A stretch of 64,000 nucleotides of DNA from NCBI GenBank assembly GCA_018660685.1, contig JABJJW010000012.1:124001-188000 (forward strand), in the 5' to 3' direction. Numbering within the stretch: the first letter of the stretch is position 1; every line of letters begins with the position of its first letter. Below the pieces are notes generated by a model. The model saw only the letters and a list, made by a program, of their open reading frames with translations, did not search any database and was not told the DNA's origin. Positions 34,412 to 41,439 of this stretch are shown here, piece after piece. The stretch comes from Flavobacteriales bacterium. GTDB lineage: Bacteria; Bacteroidota; Bacteroidia; Flavobacteriales_G; Salibacteraceae. Made by a program: the position numbers and the translations under genes.

Positions 34412-35082
34412 ATTTTTGAAGCGTTCACATAGACTGATTGGTAGTCATCATTACGAGGCGGGAATTCAGGGTAAGCATCAATCAGATCCTTCTCCTCTAC
34501 TCTGGTTACATGATCATAGCCAACCTGATTCAATACCCACTCAAGCAGCTCAAAGTCGAATAGATTCCGATGCTCGAGGCCCTGATGAAACATGTCATTC
34601 ACAAAATGCTGCGAAGGGTAATCACCGAAATTCCAATCTGGCAATCGACTTTGCCTGTCTTGGATCATATCATCGCTGTCCTGCTCGATGTAGCTCTTAG
34701 CAACCTTTCGCATATCAGGGGTTGACAGCCAAATTTTCCCATCAGTTTTGGTGCATCTAAAACATTCCTTCAGGAGCGGGATGAGTTCATCTTCCAAGGT
34801 CAAGTGTTCTATAACATGCTGCGAGACGATGACGCTAAATTGGTCATCACTGAACGGTAGTTGTCCATCAGCAATGTCGAGATCCAAATCACTGCCAATC
34901 ATGTCAACATTAAGCCACCCTTGAAGTTTCCTATCTCCGGATCCAAGATGAAGTCTTACTATATCAGTAACATATGATTTAGGTGCCGAGATTCTGCATT
35001 TCCATCTCTTGTATTCAAACGCAAGCATGCGCAACAATTCATATTGCCGCTTTGATGTTCGCTTTTTTAACCACTCTTTCAT
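34408..35082 (-). CDS. Class I SAM-dependent methyltransferase in glycan cluster
   Basis: The motifs are RLHLGSGDRKLQGWLNVDMIGSDLDLDIADGQLPFSDDQFSVIVSQHVIEHL, with an SGD-type glycine loop followed by DMI, typical of methyltransferases embedded in polysaccharide clusters. The likely role is to methylate a sugar or lipid carrier, or to act as a regulator. It overlaps the upstream GT4 (ATGA) and the downstream GT39-like gene, so translation of the three is coupled. Confidence 0.85.
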   Translation of the reverse strand: MKEWLKKRTSKRQYELLRMLAFEYKRWKCRISAPKSYVTDIVRLHLGSGDRKLQGWLNVDMIGSDLDLDIADGQLPFSDDQFSVIVSQHVIEHLTLEDELIPLLKECFRCTKTDGKIWLSTPDMRKVAKSYIEQDSDDMIQDRQSRLPDWNFGDYPSQHFVNDMFHQGLEHRNLFDFELLEWVLNQVGYDHVTRVEEKDLIDAYPEFPPRNDDYQSVYVNASKI

Positions 35083-36206
35083 CTAGCTCGGTTGTACATT
35101 TCGATAATTGAATCTACCATGGTAGACCAAAGAAATCTTTTCTTTTCCGCTTTGACTCCTTCAATCAATCGAGATTGATCCCCTTGAAAAAATTGCTCGA
35201 TTGATGTGGCGAGACTATTTGAATCAGGTTCACATATCAGACCCGAAACACCATGGGGCACAATCTCGGAAAGCCCGCCGACATTCGTGACAATCATTGG
35301 TTTCTCAAAGTGATACGCAATCTGTGTCACACCGCTCTGCGTAGCAGACTTGTAAGGTTGAACAATCACATCCGCAGCGCTGAAATAGTACCTCACTTCA
35401 TCATCGGCAATGAACTCTGTTTTAAGAATTACACTCTCCTCAATTCCTAACCTTTCGATCAGGTTGAGGTATTTCTCCTCATTGCTATAAAACTCGCCAG
35501 CAACAATGACTTTAACATCTTGTGATCCTACCTTTCTGAGGGCCAAAGCCTCCAAAAGCAAATCCAATCCCTTGTAGTCTCGAATGAAACCGAAAAAGAG
35601 AATGTAATTGTCTTCAGATGAAATTCCCAAATACTGGCAGGCATCCTCTTTTGAAAGACCTTTTCCAAAATTGTCAAAAACAGGATGGGGATTGAGCTTT
35701 CTTGGCTTATGCTTATCGAACTCTTCCGTATCGGCCAGAACAGACCGTGACTGCGCGATGAACGCATCGACGGGGCCGACAAAGTAGTTTGTGAATGGAC
35801 GATCTCCAATCCTTGATTCGTGAGGAATAATGTTATCTAGAATTGAAACAACCTTGGCTCCGTTTCTCTTGGCAATTCTCAAGATCGTTCCAAAGCATGG
35901 CCCCATGAAAGGGAGCCAATATTTTACCACGATTAAGTCAGGATTACCTTTTCGGATTCTATGACCTGTTTTAATCCAGTTAAATGGATTCACAGAATTT
36001 ACATCCTCGTGTATTTGTAAATCCGATGGCTTATCCCAGCTCGCAAGTTGCGTTTTCCCTGGGAAAAGAAAGCCAGGATATTGCAAAGAGAATGTGTGAA
36101 TGACCACTTGGTGGCCTTGAGCGATAAATTCCCTTGCCAACCTCTCATTGTAAGCTGCCAACCCGCCTCTGAATGGCCAGGTAGTTCCGAGGATTGCTAT
36201 TTTCAT
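35079..36206 (-). CDS. Glycosyltransferase family 4
   Basis: The N-terminus MKIAILGTTWPFRGGLAAYNERLAREFIAQGHQV is the GT4 acceptor start with the GG loop. The C-terminal domain has YILFFGFIRDYKGLDLLLEAL, VIVQPYKSATQSGVTQIAYHFEKPMIVTNVGGLSEIV (the E-x7-E donor-binding region, in part) and GVSGLICEPDS. It retains the stereochemistry of a nucleotide sugar donor in envelope glycan assembly. It is the first gene of the coupled minus-strand trio. Confidence 0.92.
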   Translation of the reverse strand: MKIAILGTTWPFRGGLAAYNERLAREFIAQGHQVVIHTFSLQYPGFLFPGKTQLASWDKPSDLQIHEDVNSVNPFNWIKTGHRIRKGNPDLIVVKYWLPFMGPCFGTILRIAKRNGAKVVSILDNIIPHESRIGDRPFTNYFVGPVDAFIAQSRSVLADTEEFDKHKPRKLNPHPVFDNFGKGLSKEDACQYLGISSEDNYILFFGFIRDYKGLDLLLEALALRKVGSQDVKVIVAGEFYSNEEKYLNLIERLGIEESVILKTEFIADDEVRYYFSAADVIVQPYKSATQSGVTQIAYHFEKPMIVTNVGGLSEIVPHGVSGLICEPDSNSLATSIEQFFQGDQSRLIEGVKAEKKRFLWSTMVDSIIEMYNRAR

Positions 36207-36213
36207 GAAAGAG

Positions 36214-36221
36214 CAAATGTA
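36214..36221 (-). promoter_or_regulatory. Candidate -7 element for the GT4 operon
   Basis: On the minus strand this reads TACATTTG, matching TAnnTTTG, only seven bases before the ATG at 36206. Transcription would give a nearly leaderless mRNA. Confidence 0.3.
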
Positions 36222-36256
36222 GCTATTGCCCCATCGTTGATTTTATCGAAGTTTGG

Positions 36257-38008
36257 ATGGTGAAATTGTGGCACTACCTTCTCGTTTTTTGTGTAGCATT
36301 TAGTTGCTTCATCAATACTCTTAACCATGATTTTGTCCTAGATGATAAGGCTATCATCACGCAAAACCAGTTTACACAAAAAGGGTTTGAGGGCATCACA
36401 GACCATTTTGCACATAGCTATTGGTATGGTCTGAATGGAAAAGATCAGGGGAATTATCGACCGTTGAGTGGAGCAAGTTTTTCCATTGAGCAAGGGTTAT
36501 TCGGAAATACCCCTCTTCCATTTCATTTATTGAATATCCTCTTCTATTCCCTCCTCTGCGTTGTCTTGTTGAAATGGCTCGAGCAACTTGGGTTTTTCAA
36601 ACCTCTGTGGGCTGTCATTGCTGTCTTGCTTTTCGCTGCACACCCCTTACACAGCGAGGTTGTTGCCAACATCAAGAGCAGAGACGAAATCTACGCGTTT
36701 ATATTTGTGGTTTTAAGCTTCATTGCCTTTACCAATTCACTGAGAAAACAGAACAAGCCCCTACTCATTTTATCCGGAGTTTTATTTTTAGCTTCTCTGC
36801 TTTCAAAGGAAACTACCCTTTCTCTATTGCCTGTCTTCTTGATCTTGGCGATAGCTGAAAAGAACGATAGACAGACTTCTATTTTCTCATTGAGTATTCC
36901 TTTCGCAGTCACAATCATCTACCTAGTGATCTATTTGGGTGTGACGGATATTCTGCTGGATCAGGAGTATCACCTTTTCGATAACTCACTGACCCAAGAG
37001 GCAAGCGGCCTTAGTCTTTTCCTATCGAAAATTGCCATACTTGGAAGATACTTGGGCTTGATGTTGATTCCCTATCCACTTCGATATGATTATAGTTTTA
37101 ATACCATTCCCTTATCAGACATTGGTGATCCTTTCCTCTGGTTGGGGATCATGGTTATAATCGGCGCTATACTGCTCACATATATCTCCCTTCGTGGCAT
37201 TAGTGCTGAAAAGCGAACCAAAATATTACTCTTTCTCGGTATCTGCACATTGCCTCTAATTCCAGTGAGCAACTTTCTATTTCTGATCGGTTCGACAATG
37301 GCAGAACGATTCATGTTTATCCCGTCATTCGGAGTTATTTGTATACTACTCCTGAGCTTTGACGTCCCTAGTGTAAATAAGCTGCCCAAATCTGTTCCGA
37401 TGGTGATCGGAGGGTCATTGATCATTCTGCTTGGCGTTCTGACTCTAAACAGGAATAAGGCATGGTCCAGTGACGAAGATCTCTTTGCAAACGATCTGAA
37501 GGTTCTGAGCAACAATGCCAAAGCCCATCACAACCTCGCAAACATCTATGAGCGACATGGCAATGAAGCCGCAGACGAAGCCACGAAAAGGACATATTAT
37601 GAGGGGGCGATTTCATTGATTGAAAAAGCCGAGACCATCCACCCTGTTCCGGAATTCTACAAGCAGTTGGGTGGATTGTATGGTAATGTTCAACGTTGGG
37701 ACGGTTCGATCAAAGCTCTCAACTCCTATCTCGAATTATTCCCAAATGAAGTAGCGGTTTTAAATCAGCTAGGAATGGCTTATGGCATAAGCGGTGATTT
37801 GAATTCAGCCCAAAAAGTATTTAAGCGATCATTTGAACTCAACCCCAACGACGTCCAAGTGTGCATCAATCTTGGTAAGACCTATGGAATGCTTGGTGAC
37901 TACAATAATTCTCTTAGAATATTGGAGAAGGCGCTGATTCTCGAACCTGGAAACGCAGAAGCATCTCGGGCCTATCAAACAACACAGCAAATCGTTGGAG
38001 GATTATAA
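36257..38008 (+). CDS. TMTC-like membrane protein: multi-pass glycosyltransferase plus TPR repeats
   Basis: Residues 1-390 are a multi-pass membrane region starting FINTLNHDFVLDDKAIITQN; the DD just after the first helix and HPLHSEVVANIKSRDEIY are features of the GT-C family seen in protein O-mannosyltransferases and TMTC proteins. Residues about 420-583 hold TPR units (EFYKQLGGLYGNVQRWDGSIKALNSYL, VLNQLGMAYGISGDLNSAQKVFKRSFELNP, VCINLGKTYGMLGDYNNSLRILEKALILEP). A membrane transferase joined to C-terminal TPRs is the arrangement of animal TMTC proteins, which O-mannosylate cadherins. It likely glycosylates an envelope target. Confidence 0.75.
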   Translation: MVKLWHYLLVFCVAFSCFINTLNHDFVLDDKAIITQNQFTQKGFEGITDHFAHSYWYGLNGKDQGNYRPLSGASFSIEQGLFGNTPLPFHLLNILFYSLLCVVLLKWLEQLGFFKPLWAVIAVLLFAAHPLHSEVVANIKSRDEIYAFIFVVLSFIAFTNSLRKQNKPLLILSGVLFLASLLSKETTLSLLPVFLILAIAEKNDRQTSIFSLSIPFAVTIIYLVIYLGVTDILLDQEYHLFDNSLTQEASGLSLFLSKIAILGRYLGLMLIPYPLRYDYSFNTIPLSDIGDPFLWLGIMVIIGAILLTYISLRGISAEKRTKILLFLGICTLPLIPVSNFLFLIGSTMAERFMFIPSFGVICILLLSFDVPSVNKLPKSVPMVIGGSLIILLGVLTLNRNKAWSSDEDLFANDLKVLSNNAKAHHNLANIYERHGNEAADEATKRTYYEGAISLIEKAETIHPVPEFYKQLGGLYGNVQRWDGSIKALNSYLELFPNEVAVLNQLGMAYGISGDLNSAQKVFKRSFELNPNDVQVCINLGKTYGMLGDYNNSLRILEKALILEPGNAEASRAYQTTQQIVGGL

Positions 38009-38965
38009 AAGTCGTTTTGACTCCAAGTAGTTATTTCTGTCGGGAGAGTTCCTTGAAACGAGCTCACCTAGGAATCCCGCTAAAAATAGTTGGACACCAA
38101 TTATCATTGTCACCAAAGCCATGTAAAACCAAGGCCGATCTGTGATCAAAGGAGCGTGAACTTTTACAGAAAGGTAGTACAGCTTCTCTGCTCCCAAGTA
38201 CGCTGCCAGTATGAATCCGATGAAGAACATGAGCGTCCCTATGAGTCCAAAGAGGTGCATTGGTTTCTTCCCAAACTTGCTCACAAACGTGATTGAAATG
38301 AGATCTAAGAATCCATTGATGAATCGCTCGAGACCGAACTTGGTCGTCCCGTACTTGCGTTCCTGATGTTGAACTTCCTTCTCACCAATCTTCCTAAATC
38401 CCGCCCACTTGGCAATTACAGGAATGTATCGATGCATTTCGCCATAGACCTCCACGGTTTTAATGACTTCGTTCTTGTATGCTTTTAGCCCACAGTTGAA
38501 ATCATGTAGGTAGATACCACTCATTTTTCGAGTTGCCCAATTGAATAGTTTAGTCGGAATCGTCTTGGTGATCGGATCAAATCGCTTCTTTTTCCATCCC
38601 GAAACCAAATCGTATCCTTCATCCATCACCATTCTATACAGGTCTGGAATCTCATCGGGGCTGTCTTGGAGGTCTGCATCAAGTGTAAACACGACATCTC
38701 CAGTAGCGGCTTCAAACCCGACATTCAATGCCCCGCTTTTACCGTAATTTCTTCGAAACCGGATACCTTTCACATTCGGATCGGATGCGTGGAGCTGTTC
38801 AATAATTTCCCAAGAATTATCCTTACTTCCGTCATCTATGAACCAAATTTCATAGGTGAACTGGTTGGCATCCATTACGCGCTTGATCCAAGCGTGTAAT
38901 TCAGGAAGAGATTCTGCTTCGTCCAGCAAAGGAATAACACATGAAATATCTAGTCTATTGCTCAT
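38003..38965 (-). CDS. GT2 polyprenyl-phosphate glycosyltransferase (DPM1/GtrB-like)
   Basis: The protein starts DISCVIPLLDEAESLPELHAWIKRVM with the GT2 domain (IWFIDDGSKDNS, VVFTLDADLQDSPDEIPDL with DxDxxD, GWKKKRFDP) and ends in two membrane helices (GLIGTLMFFIGFILAAYLG and ALVTMIIGVQLFLAGFLGELV). This is the layout of dolichyl/undecaprenyl-phosphate sugar synthases, which supply lipid-linked sugar to GT-C enzymes such as those at 32621 and 36257. The 3' end overlaps that of the TMTC-like gene by six bases. Confidence 0.92.
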   Translation of the reverse strand: MSNRLDISCVIPLLDEAESLPELHAWIKRVMDANQFTYEIWFIDDGSKDNSWEIIEQLHASDPNVKGIRFRRNYGKSGALNVGFEAATGDVVFTLDADLQDSPDEIPDLYRMVMDEGYDLVSGWKKKRFDPITKTIPTKLFNWATRKMSGIYLHDFNCGLKAYKNEVIKTVEVYGEMHRYIPVIAKWAGFRKIGEKEVQHQERKYGTTKFGLERFINGFLDLISITFVSKFGKKPMHLFGLIGTLMFFIGFILAAYLGAEKLYYLSVKVHAPLITDRPWFYMALVTMIIGVQLFLAGFLGELVSRNSPDRNNYLESKRLL

Positions 38966-39494
38966 CGCTTACCTCAAAGGTCGGGGGATTTTGCTTTACT
39001 ACCGCCGCAACAATCAGTGCAATCAATATCGATCCGAGCGACTTGGACTGAAAATCATTGAGCGCAAGGCTTTGGAGATCAAATGCCTTATTGTATTCAA
39101 GCATTTCTTCATACGTGTCCTTACCCAGAAGAGAGATGACCTGATCTTTGCCTTCACCAAGTGCTGCCAAGTTTTCATTGATGACTAGGTCAACAAATCC
39201 ACCGTCGATCGTTAAACCAAACAGGTATACGAGCATTCCACACAAAGAGGAGTAAATGAAACTAAACAGGACACCGAGCATGAAACCTCTTCCGTATTTA
39301 AGGAAGCCTTCACCTTCAGTTTCTCTAAAACTCACAAGCGCTCTGTACATAAATAGAGCAGGAATTGCGAGACCTAGAAATTTCCAAGCGCCGAGAGGAT
39401 TCGAGTTTAAAACGTAGTATACAATTAAGAAGTAGGCGAACGCTGCTAAACCCGCTATACTTCCATTGTTGAGTATTGGTGCGTACTTTTTCAT
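38955..39494 (-). CDS. DUF4199 membrane protein
   Basis: The ATG at 39494 (MKKYAPILNNGSIAGLAAFA) is favoured over an in-frame start at 39539. Four membrane helices with FLKYGRGFMLGVLFSFIYSSLCGMLVYLF form the Bacteroidota-specific DUF4199 domain; the function is unknown. It overlaps the GT2 gene by 11 bases, and this pairing is one I associate with the family, suggesting a role beside lipid-linked sugar synthesis. A candidate -7 (TACATTTG on the minus strand, 39503-39510) lies just upstream. Confidence 0.85.
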   Translation of the reverse strand: MKKYAPILNNGSIAGLAAFAYFLIVYYVLNSNPLGAWKFLGLAIPALFMYRALVSFRETEGEGFLKYGRGFMLGVLFSFIYSSLCGMLVYLFGLTIDGGFVDLVINENLAALGEGKDQVISLLGKDTYEEMLEYNKAFDLQSLALNDFQSKSLGSILIALIVAAVVKQNPPTFEVSDEQ

Positions 39495-39570
39495 TGGGGT
39501 GGCAAATGTAACACAGACCGACGCAATTGCCACTTGCATGGGTGAGCATCAATTGTACTTTTGCAGCCTT

Positions 39571-39671
39571 AAGGGCAAGTCTTATACGACCAGCTCCTGG
39601 TGAACTCCCCCAGGTCAGGAATGAAGCAAGGGTAACCGGTTGTAGCGGTGCGATGTAAGTAGCTTGCCCTT
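39571..39671 (+). ncRNA. ffs: Signal recognition particle RNA (4.5S-type)
   Basis: GGGCAAG (39573-39579) pairs with CTTGCCC (39663-39669) to close the hairpin. Inside are CTCCTGGTGAACTCCCCCAGG, then TCAGGAATGAAGCAAGGGTA, which is the conserved SRP54-binding helix 8 with its GGAA-type apical region. The RNA of about 100 nt works with Ffh to target membrane proteins. A T8 run at 39673-39680 supplies the terminator, but these bases are also the 3' end of the kinase fusion gene read from the other strand. Confidence 0.93.
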
Positions 39672-40779
39672 ATTTTTTTTCCTCTAGGCTAGGAAAGTGG
39701 AAAGTGTACTTGGTAAACTCTCCTTTCCTGGATTTGAGTTCGAAATTCCCTTTAAGTTTTTTAGCCGTTTGGTCAACGATGTACATTCCTATTCCACTTC
39801 CAAGTTCGCTTGACGGTTCGCGAAAGAAGATCTGAGAAATCTTGTCAATGTTCTCTTCCTTGATTCCAACACCATTATCAGAAACAATAAGGTGTAGCCC
39901 GTTGTCATCAGCCATGGCAACGATATTCAGCTCATTCGTGTCCTTCTCAACATCTCTGTACTTGATCACATTAGAAATAAGGTTAGATAGAATCCTGTTC
40001 AATCTATGTCTATCGGAAACGAATGGTGCATTTTGTTGAATCCTCATGTTTACACTCAGTTCCGAGAAATCTGGATGAGGTTCAAATTCTTTCAGATTAA
40101 AGTCGATCAACTCCTGAACATCAATCTCACGAATGTCAACCGGTTCAACCTTGTTTTTATTGAAGGCTATGATATTCTTCAGATGATTTCTCATCGCCAA
40201 CGCGGTGTTTTCGATGTAGTTGATTAAATCATCTATGTTCTCAGGTGTGATTCCTTCATCCAGAGTCTCAATTGACAAAAAGGGGTCGAGCTCATGAAGC
40301 TCTTGCTGGACTGACAACGTCTTCTTCAATCCTAAATCTCGAATCGGAGCTTTAAGTCTGTTTAAATTAGACAAGTCCAACGTGTCCATGTCTGCAATCT
40401 TAAGGTGGCCAAAGACCCGCTCCATTGCCATAGTCGTTGCAATAGAACGACCCACAGACATTCCTATAATTCCTATTCGCTTTTCACCCAACTTCTCCTG
40501 TTCGGACAACGTGATTTTATTTTGGTTGCGATTCGTTCTCACTTTATTAAAATCGGCTCTGTTTAGAGTTCGAACTAGTGTTTTGCTCCAATCGAAAAAA
40601 ACCCAGCACCCTGGATAATTTTCTGGAATTTCTTCTCCCGTAACCGCATTGATTTTCCTCAATTCCTCAACCTGGTGAGTCAGTCTATCGATTACCTCAA
40701 CCGACTCATCATCAATGAGTTGAGATATTCGAGACATATCAATTGGCACATCAGATTCAAGAATCTCGGGAGGAATCAT
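39670..40779 (-). CDS. Fusion of a ThiF/E1-like N-terminal domain to a histidine kinase core
   Basis: Residues about 88-186 resemble the adenylate/NAD-binding half of ThiF/E1-like enzymes, closest in my memory to the Rv1355c family: KRIGIIGMSVGRSIATTMAME (glycine loop), then HLKIADMDTLDLSNLNRLKAPIRDLGLKK, the E1 motif with DxDxxxxSNLNR. The domain stops before the conserved catalytic-Asp strand. Residues about 187-369 are a kinase half: NTALAMRNHLKNIIAF (a possible DHp helix), RLNRILSNLISNVIKY (N box), SDNGVGIKEENIDKI (G1), GSGIGMYIV (G2). No sensor or membrane segments are seen. A response regulator diverges from its 5' end. Confidence 0.8.
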   Translation of the reverse strand: MIPPEILESDVPIDMSRISQLIDDESVEVIDRLTHQVEELRKINAVTGEEIPENYPGCWVFFDWSKTLVRTLNRADFNKVRTNRNQNKITLSEQEKLGEKRIGIIGMSVGRSIATTMAMERVFGHLKIADMDTLDLSNLNRLKAPIRDLGLKKTLSVQQELHELDPFLSIETLDEGITPENIDDLINYIENTALAMRNHLKNIIAFNKNKVEPVDIREIDVQELIDFNLKEFEPHPDFSELSVNMRIQQNAPFVSDRHRLNRILSNLISNVIKYRDVEKDTNELNIVAMADDNGLHLIVSDNGVGIKEENIDKISQIFFREPSSELGSGIGMYIVDQTAKKLKGNFELKSRKGEFTKYTFHFPSLEEKK

Positions 40780-40882
40780 GTTTGGGAACTAACTAAATTA
40801 GACAAGTGAGGTTAAAGGCTTTGAGGAAGAATATTCCTTATTATTGACTGACTAATTTAATTCTTTAAAGGCCCTCTCGTAC

Positions 40883-41365
40883 ATGAATGGAAGTAGTTCG
40901 AATATGGATGACGCGGTAAATGTGCTTTATGTTGATGATGAACAAACGAATCTGTTCAGTTTCAAAGCATCGTTTCGAAAGGATTTTAACGTGTTCACCG
41001 CAGAAACGGGCGCCGAGGGACTCGAAATACTGCAGAATGAGGTCATTCACATCGCCATATCGGATCAGCGCATGCCTGAAATGAGTGGTATTGAGTTTTT
41101 TCAGACTGCCAAAAAGAAGTACCCAGACCCTATTCGGATTCTGCTCACAGGGTATGCCGACATCAATGCCGTTATTGATGCGATCAACATGGGAGAGGTT
41201 TATCGATACCTCACCAAACCGTGGAATGCGGAAGAAGTTAAGTCTGTTATCCGGGATGGCTTTGATTTGTTCCGTCTCCGAGAAGAGAATCGGATCCTCA
41301 CAGAACGCCTGATAAAAGCGAACGAACAGCTCGAATTCCTGCTTCGCCAGAATCTAATCAGCTGA
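40883..41365 (+). CDS. Response regulator, receiver domain with helical tail
   Basis: The receiver domain has the acidic pair Asp18/Asp19 (YVDDE), phospho-acceptor Asp61 (AISDQRMPEMSG), ILLTGYAD with Thr, and YLTKPWNAEE with the conserved Lys. The AISDQRMPxMxG/LTGYADxxAVxxAIN pattern is that of RpfG-type receivers, but no HD-GYP domain follows; the last 35 residues are a coiled-coil helix (LFRLREENRILTERLIKANEQLEFLL), an output or dimer helix. A second ATG at 40904 is also possible. It shares a 103-bp intergenic space with the kinase fusion. Confidence 0.9.
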   Translation: MNGSSSNMDDAVNVLYVDDEQTNLFSFKASFRKDFNVFTAETGAEGLEILQNEVIHIAISDQRMPEMSGIEFFQTAKKKYPDPIRILLTGYADINAVIDAINMGEVYRYLTKPWNAEEVKSVIRDGFDLFRLREENRILTERLIKANEQLEFLLRQNLIS

Positions 41366-41439
41366 TTGACGACAACTTGTTGATAATCTGAGTCGCGGAG
41401 GGCCCAAACACCTAAGGCCCTGACATACTTTCGGATAGG

